A stretch of 64,000 nucleotides of DNA from Paenibacillus sp. YPG26 (GCF_023704175.1 NZ_CP084530.1:368501-432500); one strand, 5' to 3'. Counted from the stretch's first letter, positions 54,610-62,938 are shown. Numbers and translations are program-made. The notes: generated by a model not told the origin, from the sequence alone.

Positions 54610-54631
54610 AATAACTATTCGCTATAAAATT

Positions 54632-54676
54632 AGAAACAGCAAGTCTCCGGGGGAATGGAGACTTGCTGTTTCTTGT
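54632..54676. terminator. Strong terminator between convergent genes
   Basis: AGAAACAGCAAGTCTCC and GGAGACTTGCTGTTTCT form a perfect 17-bp stem, followed by TG and T-rich sequence. Confidence 0.92.
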
Positions 54677-54767
54677 ATTGGATCCCTGGCGGCTTATCTT
54701 CATGACTTTGTCAGCGGCCGCCTTTGTGTTCAGATATACACTGTCATGACTATTTCAATATGTCGCC

Positions 54768-56150
54768 TTACTTCAAGACATAAGGCAGTTCAAAGGTCCA
54801 CAGGTCCGTACCGTTCTCCTTGGAGTCCGGCCGGTCTACACCAAAGTCATTGTCGTTCACAAGCACCAGGGTATGGCCATTCACCAGGGTAAGGCCCTCG
54901 ATCTTCTCGTTCGGATACTTAAGCTCTACCACGTCGAGAATGGTTCTTTTGATTGGAGGGACAATGCCTGTCTTATCGAACTCTGTAATGCTGAGCTGCT
55001 CCAGGGTCTTACCTGCTTTGGCGGTATCGTCATACTGGCCGAGAATGTTGGTCGCATTGGTCAGGTTGATCTGGTAAATTCGCTTGAGCTGGGCTTTGTC
55101 GCCCGAGTTCTTGTCACGCTCGTCAATCAGCAGTGTGTTCTCATTGACTACGTGGAGGTCGGAGATAACAATATCCGACTGCTTCAGGTCCTTGAACTGC
55201 TTGGCATCCTCAGCGATATAAGCGTACTCGGCAACCGGCTTCAGCGTAGCGAGATCAAGCTTGAGAATCCGGATTGCGCGTGAATTATCGACATTCTTGT
55301 CCGGGTTCCGAAGCGGGCTCTGCATGGCCATGAACAGCCATTTTCCATCAGGGGTAATGCCTACGGCTTCCGCTCCCCGGTTCTGACGACGGGTAAGGTA
55401 GGAAGCTGGAAGCACGTCCTTGAGCGGGAGCTCAGGCGTATTCAGCTCGGAACTGATGCCCTTGGGAGCCAGACGCTGCAGAAGCGTGCCGTCCCGTTTG
55501 ACCTGCACGAGATAGGGGCCGTACTCATCGGAGATCCAGAATGTATCATCCTTAGGATTATAGGCGAGACCTTCCACATCCAGTCCATACGGATCGTAAG
55601 AAATGATATTGGCCGCGGCTTTGTCGTAAGGCACTTCATCCCGTGACTTCAGGTTCGGCAGCCCGGTAATAAGGTTCGTGCCGGTAACCGGGTCTTTGCC
55701 GTTAATTTTCAGCGGAATGGTCTCCAGAATCTTGATCTGGCCCTGGTCCAGCTGGATTTTGTAAATGGTAGGCGTATAGTTCACCATCGGGAAGGTACGG
55801 CGAGTCGAGCCGTTCGCATCAATCTCTCCATTCGGACCACGGTCTGCCGTTGTATAGAAGATATCGTCCGGATCACCCGGAATATGTACGAGGGAGGAAC
55901 CGATCCCAAATTTGATACCCGGGGCAAGATCCGGCTGGTTCAGCGTGTATTTGCCAGTGAGCTTCGGCTTGGCCGTCAGGACTACGCTCGTGTGCGCGGC
56001 ATTCCAATCTTCATATGTACTGATCTTGGTGACCTGACCGTTGACCATATACTCGATTTCAGCAGCTTGGACTGTGGAAGACAGAGCGGAGACGCCTCCC
56101 ACAGAGAGTGCGGCCAGTGCGGCGATGAACCATTTTTTTGACGAAGACAT
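54768..56150 (-). CDS. Secreted phytase-like esterase-domain protein (PF13449)
   Basis: A 460-residue secreted protein. The signal peptide lies at ~1-29 (KKWFIAALAALSVGG, cut after VQA). The body matches the esterase-like activity of phytase family: FGIGSSLVHIPGDPDDIFYTTADRGPNG near 75-102, PYGLDVEGLAYNPKDDTFWISDEYGPYLVQ near 186-215 (in two motifs, LDVEGLAY and FWISDEYGP) and the C-terminal KIEGLTLVNGHTLVLVNDNDFG. These proteins form beta-propellers that release phosphate or act on phosphoesters. AAGGGG is about 11 bases before the ATG. No anchor is seen, so it is probably freely secreted. Confidence 0.92.
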   Translation of the reverse strand: MSSSKKWFIAALAALSVGGVSALSSTVQAAEIEYMVNGQVTKISTYEDWNAAHTSVVLTAKPKLTGKYTLNQPDLAPGIKFGIGSSLVHIPGDPDDIFYTTADRGPNGEIDANGSTRRTFPMVNYTPTIYKIQLDQGQIKILETIPLKINGKDPVTGTNLITGLPNLKSRDEVPYDKAAANIISYDPYGLDVEGLAYNPKDDTFWISDEYGPYLVQVKRDGTLLQRLAPKGISSELNTPELPLKDVLPASYLTRRQNRGAEAVGITPDGKWLFMAMQSPLRNPDKNVDNSRAIRILKLDLATLKPVAEYAYIAEDAKQFKDLKQSDIVISDLHVVNENTLLIDERDKNSGDKAQLKRIYQINLTNATNILGQYDDTAKAGKTLEQLSITEFDKTGIVPPIKRTILDVVELKYPNEKIEGLTLVNGHTLVLVNDNDFGVDRPDSKENGTDLWTFELPYVLK

Positions 56151-56182
56151 AAGTTAAGAGACCCCTTCCAGAAGAGAAATAA

Positions 56183-56196
56183 TCGACTCTAGTCGA
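56183..56196. promoter_or_regulatory. Short inverted repeat upstream of the phytase-like gene
   Basis: TCGACT-CT-AGTCGA, a perfect 6-bp inverted repeat 33 bases ahead of the start codon. It could be an operator; no named family site matches. Confidence 0.35.
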
Positions 56197-56325
56197 CTTG
56201 ATTAGATCTATTCTAGTGTTGATTTATTAGTGGAATGTATGTGGAGCGTCTGGATTATGTAAAAACGTAAACAGGACATAAAAGACAGTCTGCTGTGGCA
56301 CCAGATTTCATACACTCACTAGCAA

Positions 56326-56365
56326 AAAGTCCAGGCGAGTTAAGAGCTCGCCTGGACTTTATTTA
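56326..56365. terminator. Terminator of the FAD oxidoreductase gene
   Basis: AAAGTCCAGGCGAG pairs with CTCGCCTGGACTTT over 14 bases. A/T-rich tails on both sides allow use in either direction; on the minus strand it follows the 56422 gene. Confidence 0.85.
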
Positions 56366-56421
56366 ACAGTAACAGCTTCCCGCGTCGAATGTCCGATAAG
56401 CTCATAAGCTCATCAGAATAT

Positions 56422-57834
56422 TTATGAGCAGGCTGAGGGGCCGCAGGATGGGGCCTTAGCTTCTTCCTCCGAAGCACCACAGCAGCTGCTTGGAGTGGAT
56501 ACTGCGATGGGGATGATCGAGAGCCTCTTTGGAGTGGAAGTGCAGGAGCTGCCGCTCTCCATATCGGCGGGCAAGGATTTGGGCACCGAGCATACACCGG
56601 TTGCAGGAAGGTGGAGCCTGACCTCGCGGGCGGCTTCCTCATCCCCTGCCAAAGCGGCTGTGACGCTGCGGACCTGCTCATACCCTGTGGCAAGCAGGAA
56701 GGTCGGCGCTCTGCCGTAGCTTTTTGAACCCACAATATAGAAGTTCTTCTCTGGCTGACGGAGCTCAGCTTCGCCGTGAGGACGAACGGTGCCGCAGCTG
56801 TGGATGTTGGGATCAATGAGATCGGCCAGTTGAGGAACGGATTCAACAACGGAGTCAGACGCATAGCGCAGCTCGCGCAGGAAGGAGAAGTCAGGTCTTG
56901 ACCCCGTGGCAACAATAACCTCATCAAGGTGATCAATGGAGTAATCCTGGCCTAGCTTTGTTCCGCGAAGGGAGAGCTTGCTGGAGGCCTGATCCTTTGT
57001 AATCTGATGGATAAGAAATGGAGTGTGGACCTGGACATTACCGTTGTGCACGTACCGTTGTGCCCGCATCCCGAGCTCGCCCCGAGCAGGCAGACCATCA
57101 TTCTCTCCGCCTCCGAATACATCTGTCAGAGATTGCTTTCTAAGCACCCAATGAATCGTTGTTGCTGGTACTCGCAGTTTCAATTCATGTAGGAGTGTAA
57201 GCGACTGAATAGCGGAATGGCCGCCCCCCACAACCGCAATATTTTTACCGGCGTATCTGCCTATACTTGAGCCTGAGCTGTCGGGGATGCCATAGGTGAT
57301 GTAGTTCTGGTGCTCCAATTCTCCGTCAGCTGCGTTGCCGCTCGCGCCAATAGGGTTTGGAGTAAGCCAGGTTCCCGTTGCATCGATAACAGCGGAGGCC
57401 TCCACCCGAAGGAGTTCGCCTTGTCTCTCGTATTCAATAACGAAAGGCGCAAGTTCACGGCCGTTCGTCTTCATCTTGTCGAACCCCTTGCGGTGAACCG
57501 CTTTGACCGTCGATTCCAGATGTATATAAGGTCTGATCTGGGCTAACTTGGACAACGGCTCCAGATATAGCTGAACCAGCTCCTTGCCGGTAGGCATATG
57601 ATCCTGCGGCGGTGCGCTCCAGCCTGCTTCGAGCAGCAGCTCCTTGGCGGCTGAATCAATATTGAACTCCCATGGGGAGAACATTCTAACATGGCCCCAG
57701 CCAAGAATGGACGCTCCAATTTGAGCCCCTCTTTCAAATAACACAAAAGGCATGCCGCGCTGTGCAAGTTGAGCAGCTGCCGCCAAGCCTACAGGACCAC
57801 CGCCTAGAATTGCTGTTGGTAACAGGTTTAACAT
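56422..57834 (-). CDS. FAD/NAD(P)-binding oxidoreductase with cysteine-rich C-terminal tail
   Basis: A 470-residue flavoprotein with two dinucleotide-binding motifs: ILGGGPVGLAAAAQLAQRG at ~9-27 and AVVGGGHSAIQS near 205. It is closest in style to class B flavin monooxygenases / pyridine-nucleotide-disulfide-type oxidases, with ATGSRPDFSFLREL near 320. The last ~55 residues are unusual: a Ser/Pro-rich tail with cysteines in SSCTS, SSCCGAS, APSCGPSACS. GAGGAGG is eight bases before the ATG. The palindrome at 57880-57896 lies in its promoter and also upstream of the MarR gene, so the two form one regulated unit. Cysteine tails of this kind suit metal(loid) or thiol chemistry; the substrate is unknown. 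Confidence 0.85.
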   Translation of the reverse strand: MLNLLPTAILGGGPVGLAAAAQLAQRGMPFVLFERGAQIGASILGWGHVRMFSPWEFNIDSAAKELLLEAGWSAPPQDHMPTGKELVQLYLEPLSKLAQIRPYIHLESTVKAVHRKGFDKMKTNGRELAPFVIEYERQGELLRVEASAVIDATGTWLTPNPIGASGNAADGELEHQNYITYGIPDSSGSSIGRYAGKNIAVVGGGHSAIQSLTLLHELKLRVPATTIHWVLRKQSLTDVFGGGENDGLPARGELGMRAQRYVHNGNVQVHTPFLIHQITKDQASSKLSLRGTKLGQDYSIDHLDEVIVATGSRPDFSFLRELRYASDSVVESVPQLADLIDPNIHSCGTVRPHGEAELRQPEKNFYIVGSKSYGRAPTFLLATGYEQVRSVTAALAGDEEAAREVRLHLPATGVCSVPKSLPADMESGSSCTSTPKRLSIIPIAVSTPSSCCGASEEEAKAPSCGPSACS

Positions 57835-57879
57835 GTTGTTGTCCTCCTCAAGTATTGAGTTGTTTTTAATGGGTCATAA

Positions 57880-57896
57880 ACTTGCATAATGCAACT
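57880..57896. promoter_or_regulatory. MarR operator, copy 1
   Basis: ACTTGCATAATGCAACT is a near-perfect palindrome (TTGCA-TAA-TGCAA core). Its reverse complement equals the copy at 58404-58420 except for one base. It sits between the MarR gene and the oxidoreductase gene, 46 bases ahead of the latter. Confidence 0.8.
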
Positions 57897-57919
57897 AATA
57901 ACTTAAAGTTAAACCTCCA

Positions 57920-58369
57920 TTATTTCGGAGGTATACAACAAGAAGCTGATTTCTGCATGGCATCGTTAAGCAGCTTAATAGAGCGGATCACGGTATCGCG
58001 TTCGAATTCAGTCATGGTGGAGAGAACATCGTGCAGCTGGGCATTCACAGTCAGATTAATCCGGTTCTCTATTTCAAGCCCTTCAGTTGTTAAAGACAAG
58101 ATGTTGATGCGATTGTCGGAGGGATGGGGAGTTTTCTTGACCAGTCCCTTGTCTACTAGGGTTTTGATCTGCCTGCTAAAGGTCGTAATATCCATTCCCA
58201 GCGCACCGGCGATCTCCTGCATGGAAGGTTGATGCTGGCGGTTGATCTCGTACAGAATATGACTCTGGACAAGTGAGATCTCCTGGCTGCAGCAGTTGTC
58301 GCAGCAGTGCTCATTCAATATTCCGAAGTTTCTTGAGAGAAGCTGGAACAAATTACGTACATTTTCCAT
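57920..58369 (-). CDS. MarR-family regulator with CC-x2-CC motif
   Basis: A 149-residue winged-helix regulator. The MarR DNA-binding core is at ~50-100 (PSMQEIAGALGMDITTFSRQIKTLVDKGLV, with the wing KTPHPSDNRINILSLT, each typical of the family). Unusual are cysteines C22, C23, C26 and C27 (HCCDNCC) in the first helix and C144-C145 near the C-terminus (SASCCIPPK). They could together bind a metal(loid) or form disulfides as a sensor. AGGAGG precedes the ATG at 58369. It presumably represses itself and the downstream flavoprotein through the two palindromes. Confidence 0.88.
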   Translation of the reverse strand: MENVRNLFQLLSRNFGILNEHCCDNCCSQEISLVQSHILYEINRQHQPSMQEIAGALGMDITTFSRQIKTLVDKGLVKKTPHPSDNRINILSLTTEGLEIENRINLTVNAQLHDVLSTMTEFERDTVIRSIKLLNDAMQKSASCCIPPK

Positions 58370-58403
58370 AGTTAAAACCTCCTGAATCAGTTATAACACT
58401 AAT

Positions 58404-58420
58404 AGTTGCATAGTGCAAGT
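58404..58420. promoter_or_regulatory. MarR operator, copy 2
   Basis: AGTTGCATAGTGCAAGT, with a TTGCA-TAG-TGCAA core, lies 35 bases upstream of the MarR start codon. It matches the copy at 57880-57896 at 16 of 17 positions when that copy is reverse-complemented. Confidence 0.8.
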
Positions 58421-58498
58421 TATATTTCGTGATTGATTCAACATATGGAGATCGGTCACAGCTATTAAAATAAGTTTTGGACTGATCCATAAAAGAAG

Positions 58499-58542
58499 CA
58501 GCGGCGGACCAAATCTTGCGAATAAAGTCTTAGACCGCCACT
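58499..58542. repeat. Hairpin repeat element, copy 1
   Basis: CAGCGGCGGACC..AATAAAGTCTTAGACCGCCACT folds on itself (GGCGG/CCGCC) and is clearly related to the copy at 62721-62765. A similar flank (GGACTGATCCATAAAAGAAG here, AGACTGGACAAAAAAATT there) precedes both. Confidence 0.7.
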
Positions 58543-58589
58543 CCATATAATTATTTGCCCAGCTGGTCAATCTGTCCCGGATATGCCCT

Positions 58590-59036
58590 CTACAGACAGT
58601 TAACAGAACTTAAACTGTTCCATGACTTAGGGTCATGGACTACCCGTTGCATGGTATCCACCGATTTAAAATCATACTGTTCATAAAATGTGTGAGCATC
58701 TTTTGTGAAAAGTCCTGTTGTCTTCACTTGCAAATCCGGATGTTCAATTATACAACTTAATATCCATTTTCCAAGTCCTTTTCCACGGAAATTAGGATCA
58801 ATAATGACATCACAAACCCAAGCGAAAACTACATGATCCGTAATAACTCTTGCAAAGCCGATCTGTTTCCCATATTCAAACAAACCAAAACATAAAGAAT
58901 TGCGCATGCTTTGAACAATAACATCCTTGGGTCGCTCTGAAGCCCAGTAACTATTAGACAGTAGTTCATATACAGCATCTGTATCCATTCTTTCGAAACT
59001 GCAACTAATTAAATAACTATCTTTGTGCCATTCCAT
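58590..59036 (-). CDS. GNAT-family N-acetyltransferase
   Basis: A 148-residue acetyltransferase. The acetyl-CoA pyrophosphate loop DPNFRGKGLGKWIL is near 88-101, with the preceding strand FAWVCDVIID and the C-terminal FYEQYDFKSV. AAGGAGG is six bases before the ATG. It is divergent from the MocR-type regulator at 59157, with a 16-bp palindrome between them, so the two are probably linked. The acceptor is unknown. Confidence 0.9.
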   Translation of the reverse strand: MEWHKDSYLISCSFERMDTDAVYELLSNSYWASERPKDVIVQSMRNSLCFGLFEYGKQIGFARVITDHVVFAWVCDVIIDPNFRGKGLGKWILSCIIEHPDLQVKTTGLFTKDAHTFYEQYDFKSVDTMQRVVHDPKSWNSLSSVNCL

Positions 59037-59123
59037 ATTTGAACCTCCTTGTTTTCTATATCTATATCAGTACAATTTGAGTATACTAACACTTGGGAAG
59101 TAAATATATGGTGATTATATTCA

Positions 59124-59139
59124 TCTGTACAGGTACAGA
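59124..59139. promoter_or_regulatory. Candidate operator of the MocR-type regulator
   Basis: TCTGTAC-AG-GTACAGA, a perfect 7-bp inverted repeat between the divergent GNAT and MocR genes, 18 bases before the regulator start codon. Confidence 0.6.
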
Positions 59140-59156
59140 AAAGAGGTCTCTCTCTA

Positions 59157-60539
59157 ATGAATACAAAATACATGCAAATCATGGATGTAGTTAGGGGACA
59201 ACTGAAAAGTGGACAACTGGGGGCAGGGCATAAACTTCCTTCTATTCGGCAATTGTCCGAACACTTTAGTTGTAGTAAAAACACAATCATACGAGCTTTT
59301 AACGAATTAGAAAAAGAACATTTGATCTATTCGGTTCCTAAAAGTGGATATTATGTTGTAAATGAATCTCAATCATCTAATCCCGATATTATGAACAAGA
59401 AGATTAATTTTTTGTCTGCTGGTCCGGATAAAGAAGCAATGCCCTACCTTGATTTCCAGCATTGTTTAAACCAAGCTATCGACATGTATAAAGATGAACT
59501 GTTTAATTACTCTGATCAACAAGGATTTTACTCACTTCGCCTCCAACTCGTTAAACATCTACAGGACTTACAGGTGTTCACTGTTCCTGAGAGATTGTTT
59601 ATTGTATCGGGATCACAACAAGCTCTTAATCTGTTGGTGTCAATGCCATTTCCTAATGGAAAAAATAATATTTTACTAGAACAACCTACCTATTTTGGTC
59701 TCATCGATTCAGTTCAACTTCATAATAAAACTGCTTTTGGAATTGAACGTACAAAGGATGGCATTGATTTAAATCGCTTAGAGTTTATATTCCGGAACAA
59801 TCAAATTAAATTCTTTTATACTGTACCAAGGTTTCATAATCCACTCGGATACAGCTATACAAACGAACAAAAGAAGAGAATTGTAGAGCTAGCACAAAAA
59901 TACGATGTCTACATAGTGGAAGACGATTACTTGGGTTCACTTGATCCGAATCCGAAATCTGATCCCATGTTCGCTTATGATCCTTCCGGCAGAGTGATTT
60001 ATATTAAGAGTTTCTCCAAAATAATGCTTCCTGGATTAAGACTTGGAGTAGCGGTATTGCCTCATTTAATGGCTAGCACATTTCTGAGATATAAATTTAG
60101 TGCAGATTTCAATAGCTCGGCTCTTTCTCAAGGAGCGTTGGAAATTTACTTAAAAAACGGTATGTTTAATGCGCATATCAAAAAAATTAGAGAACTCTAT
60201 CAAAGAAAAATGCAGTTACTTCAAGATGCATGTGAGCAATATTTACCTTCTAATACGTTATATTCAAAACCTACTTCAGGATTTTTCTTAATCGTATTTC
60301 TTCCTGAACCAATAAAAGCCAAACAAATAGTTGATTTGTTGTTACAAGAGAATATCTTTGTAGATGATGCAACAAGGATGTTTCTACCCGAATACAGAAA
60401 GGAAAATATGCTTCGTTTGAGTGTTTCTCAAGTTGAGGAGAACCTGATCGCTCAAGGGGTAGAACAAATAGCTCGGTGCATCCATTTCATCCAAGAAACG
60501 AAAGGTGTTTATATGCAGAGCCCATCTTCTTTCATGTAA
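59157..60539 (+). CDS. MocR/GabR-type regulator (GntR HTH fused to PLP aminotransferase fold)
   Basis: A 460-residue fusion. The GntR winged helix is at ~5-70 (LGAGHKLPSIRQLSEHFSCSKNTIIRAFNELEK, typical of the family). The aminotransferase class I fold is at ~100-450 with EQPTYFGLI near 180, the PLP-binding Lys in IYIKSFSKIMLPGLRLG near 285 and the Arg of ENMLRLSVSQ near 425. Such proteins use PLP adducts to control amino-acid or vitamin B6 genes. AGAGG is ten bases before the ATG. The divergent GNAT gene is the likely target. Its AT-rich coding style differs from neighbours such as 56422. Confidence 0.93.
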   Translation: MNTKYMQIMDVVRGQLKSGQLGAGHKLPSIRQLSEHFSCSKNTIIRAFNELEKEHLIYSVPKSGYYVVNESQSSNPDIMNKKINFLSAGPDKEAMPYLDFQHCLNQAIDMYKDELFNYSDQQGFYSLRLQLVKHLQDLQVFTVPERLFIVSGSQQALNLLVSMPFPNGKNNILLEQPTYFGLIDSVQLHNKTAFGIERTKDGIDLNRLEFIFRNNQIKFFYTVPRFHNPLGYSYTNEQKKRIVELAQKYDVYIVEDDYLGSLDPNPKSDPMFAYDPSGRVIYIKSFSKIMLPGLRLGVAVLPHLMASTFLRYKFSADFNSSALSQGALEIYLKNGMFNAHIKKIRELYQRKMQLLQDACEQYLPSNTLYSKPTSGFFLIVFLPEPIKAKQIVDLLLQENIFVDDATRMFLPEYRKENMLRLSVSQVEENLIAQGVEQIARCIHFIQETKGVYMQSPSSFM

Positions 60540-60614
60540 GCTATATATTCTCACGAAGTCCGGCATGCAGATGCAAGGAGCTATGGCCATATTCACTTAA
60601 TCTTCCAGTTAGTT

Positions 60615-60652
60615 GAGAGAACCGGCAGCCACGGAAGGCTGCCGGTTCTCTG
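60615..60652. terminator. Bidirectional terminator between the MocR and TetR genes
   Basis: GAGAACCGGCAGCC pairs with GGCTGCCGGTTCTC over 14 bases with a short ACGGAA-type loop. It serves the two convergent genes. Confidence 0.85.
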
Positions 60653-60670
60653 TAATCGTTGAGCTAGTTT

Positions 60671-61282
60671 CTACATTCCCGCGTCATGGCTTGTATGTGG
60701 GGCGGCTGTGAGTAACAACAGCGCTGAATCGATGCAATTATCGATCCATTCCCGATTAGGGATTGATTTCTTTAATACGGTTATTCCGATGAAAGCTACA
60801 ACAAGGGACTGAGCTATTGCCCGACAATTGACCGATCCATTGACCTCTCCAGAAGTTACCCCCCGTTCAAGCGTATCCTCAAATATCGCCGCCAAATATT
60901 GTTGATGCTCGCGTGTCAAAATTTCAAACTTCGCGTCGTGCGGAGCCAGCTCCACCATTGTATTGATGCAGAAGCATCCAATCCGCTCATGCGTTTCGTT
61001 AGGGAATGCCCCTTCTAGAAACAAGAGCCTGAAAGCAGTCTTGACACTAGTAATTTTGTTTAGCTTCAAGCGAACGGATTTAGCATGTAATTGGTTGTAA
61101 TTACGAAGTGCTGATTCAAACAAAGACAATTTGTCTCCAAATGCAGCATATAAACTAGATTTTTGGATCCCCATGCGAGATGTTAAGTCACTTAGTGAAG
61201 TTGCCTCGTACCCTTTTTCCCAAAAAAGATGCATAGCCTCTGTTAATGCCTTTTGTGCATCGAACTCGCGAGCTTTAGCCAT
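60671..61282 (-). CDS. TetR/AcrR-family repressor
   Basis: A 203-residue regulator. The N-terminal HTH is DAQKALTEAMHLFWEKGYEATSLSDLTSRMG, then IQKSSLYAAFGDKLSLFESAL at ~40-60, the standard TetR DNA-reading helix. The C-terminal ligand domain resembles the YxaF/LmrA-type group (MVELAPHDAKFEILTREHQQYL). ATG 61282 lies four bases after GGGAGG; an ATG at 61294 would use no ribosome site. It is divergent from the MFS gene. ACCG(A/T)(A/T)CGGT palindromes lie in front of both genes. Confidence 0.93.
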   Translation of the reverse strand: MAKAREFDAQKALTEAMHLFWEKGYEATSLSDLTSRMGIQKSSLYAAFGDKLSLFESALRNYNQLHAKSVRLKLNKITSVKTAFRLLFLEGAFPNETHERIGCFCINTMVELAPHDAKFEILTREHQQYLAAIFEDTLERGVTSGEVNGSVNCRAIAQSLVVAFIGITVLKKSIPNREWIDNCIDSALLLLTAAPHTSHDAGM

Positions 61283-61298
61283 AAAGCCTCCCAATAAA

Positions 61299-61316
61299 AA
61301 CCGAACGGTACATTAA
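61299..61316. promoter_or_regulatory. TetR operator, copy 1
   Basis: AACCGAACGGTACATTAA, 17 bases before the TetR start codon. It matches copy 2 at 16 of 18 positions, giving autoregulation. Confidence 0.8.
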
Positions 61317-61421
61317 TGTGTTGTGTAAACATAGAATAATGATATCGGAATCATTCGTAGTAGTCAATATTCCGTTGACATGATTGAATTTTCGTGAGTT
61401 AATTAGGTTCGATAATAAAAA

Positions 61422-61439
61422 AACCGATCGGTACACTAA
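61422..61439. promoter_or_regulatory. TetR operator, copy 2
   Basis: AACCGATCGGTACACTAA, containing the perfect palindrome ACCGATCGGT, just ahead of the ribosome site of the MFS gene, so bound TetR would block its transcription. Confidence 0.82.
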
Positions 61440-61452
61440 AGGAGGTTTTTCA

Positions 61453-62694
61453 ATGTCAAGTTCCTCGAAGATCCGTCCGAATTACATGGAGTCAGACGCT
61501 CAACTTTCGAGCGCGGCTCTTTTTCTGTATGCGGTCATCTGCGGTTCGGCTGTAGCCACGGTGTATTATTCCCAACCTTTGCTTGATGCGATTGCTCTAG
61601 ACTTTGGCATCAACAGCACGATCATCGGCACCGTAATAACAGTGACACAGATTTGTTATGCATTTGGATTGTTGTTTCTAGTCCCGCTAGGGGATTTGCT
61701 TGACCCACGCCGGCTCGTAACTGGGATGTTGTTATTTTTAGCGATTGCTTTAAGTATCGTTGCGTTAGCATCGAACACTTTGTTTCTGTTCATCGGCATG
61801 GGAATGGTTGGGTTCCAGGCTGTAGTTGCACAAGCCCTTGTTGCACTTGCCGCTAATCGAGCATCGTTGCACAGTCGTGGCCGGGCCATTGGAGTCGTTA
61901 CAAGTGGTATCGTAATAGGGATTCTATTGGGTCGCACCATTTCGGGCACCTTAGCGGATATGGCCGGATGGCGATCCGTTTATATAGTCACAGCAGTAAT
62001 CATGATCTGCATGGCTTATCTATTCCTAACCGTTACACCCGCTACACGGCGTCCGCCAAGTCAAAACACGTATCGGGGAATGCTCAGCTCTATGAAAGAT
62101 TTATTCGTTCAAATACCGCTATTGAGAATTCGTGGACTACTTGGCTTCTTCATTTTTTCGGACTTTAGTATTTTATGGTCCTCAATGGTATTGCCGTTGA
62201 GCTCCCCTCCACTTTCGTTCAGCCACAGTGTCATTGGATTGTTTGGCCTTGCTGGTATAGCGGGGGCGCTGGCCGCCAGCAGTGCGGGACGACTGGCAGA
62301 CCGGGGGTTAGGACAACGAACGACGGGCATCGCTTTGTTACTGTTAATGTTTTCCTGGATACCCATAGGGTTTTTACAGCATTCCATGTTGCTATTTATC
62401 ATTGGTGTCGTTACGTTGGATTTCGCTGTGCAGGCTGTTCACGTTACAAATCAGAGTATAATATTAAGTGTTCGTCCAGAAGCGAGGAGCAGGCTAACCG
62501 CAGGGTACATGATCTTTTATTCCTTGGGAAGCGCAACAGGTGCATTAGCGTCAACCTGGATTTATTCTTGGGCGGGGTGGTTCGGCGTGTGCATACTGGG
62601 GATCTTGGTAAGCATGATAGCGGTGTTTTTTTGGGCATGTACTTTGAAAATGTCCTATCGTTCTACTCATGCACAGCAGCCCTTCAATATTTAA
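61453..62694 (+). CDS. MFS transporter (drug-efflux type)
   Basis: A 413-residue membrane protein with about 12 hydrophobic helices. The MFS signature loop between helices 2 and 3 reads VPLGDLLDPRRLV near 80, and the motif-C-like glycine-rich helix GIVIGILLGRTISGTLADMAG lies near 155. The second half has RLADRGLGQRTTGI near 280, the mirrored loop. I chose the ATG at 61453, seven bases behind AAAGGAGG. With a divergent TetR repressor and operators, it is most probably a ligand-induced efflux pump; the substrate is unknown. Confidence 0.93.
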   Translation: MSSSSKIRPNYMESDAQLSSAALFLYAVICGSAVATVYYSQPLLDAIALDFGINSTIIGTVITVTQICYAFGLLFLVPLGDLLDPRRLVTGMLLFLAIALSIVALASNTLFLFIGMGMVGFQAVVAQALVALAANRASLHSRGRAIGVVTSGIVIGILLGRTISGTLADMAGWRSVYIVTAVIMICMAYLFLTVTPATRRPPSQNTYRGMLSSMKDLFVQIPLLRIRGLLGFFIFSDFSILWSSMVLPLSSPPLSFSHSVIGLFGLAGIAGALAASSAGRLADRGLGQRTTGIALLLLMFSWIPIGFLQHSMLLFIIGVVTLDFAVQAVHVTNQSIILSVRPEARSRLTAGYMIFYSLGSATGALASTWIYSWAGWFGVCILGILVSMIAVFFWACTLKMSYRSTHAQQPFNI

Positions 62695-62718
62695 GTAATA
62701 GACTGGACAAAAAAATTA

Positions 62719-62768
62719 AACAGCGGCAAACCAAGACTTGAAAAATAAAGTCTTAGACTGTCGCTGTT
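62719..62768. repeat. Hairpin repeat element, copy 2, doubling as terminator
   Basis: CAGCGGCAAACC..AATAAAGTCTTAGACTGTCGCT pairs outer AACAGCG/CGCTGTT and inner AAGACTT/AAGTCTT. It is related to 58499-58542. On the minus strand it runs into TTTAATTTTTTT. It sits between the convergent MFS gene and the 62773 small gene. Confidence 0.7.
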
Positions 62769-62772
62769 GTCT

Positions 62773-62907
62773 TTAATTTGGGAACAAGGGATTCAATTCA
62801 TGCAGGTCCTCATAAACAGGAAATTTTTTCACTGAGTTTGTAACTATCTCACCGCCAGGACACTCCAAGTTTTGCCTGCTTCCCTTAAGGTGCTTTATTA
62901 GGCGCAT
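62773..62907 (-). CDS. Possible 44-residue protein
   Basis: ATG 62907 has AGAGGA five to six bases upstream. The frame reads MRLIKHLKGSRQNLECPGGE, then IVTNSVKKFPVYEDLHELNP, and ends next to the repeat/terminator. No family recognised. It begins only 31 bases after the stop of the PLP-aminotransferase gene. The good ribosome site and terminator favour a real small gene; the size and lack of homology leave doubt. Confidence 0.4.
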   Translation of the reverse strand: MRLIKHLKGSRQNLECPGGEIVTNSVKKFPVYEDLHELNPLFPN

Positions 62908-62938
62908 AGGGTTCCTCTTTTTATGCAAGATGAAAAAG

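Noticed and set aside
56340..56936. Minus-strand open frame of 198 codons overlapping the flavoprotein C-terminus
   Set aside because: Out-of-frame overlap of a supported gene; also runs into its terminator.
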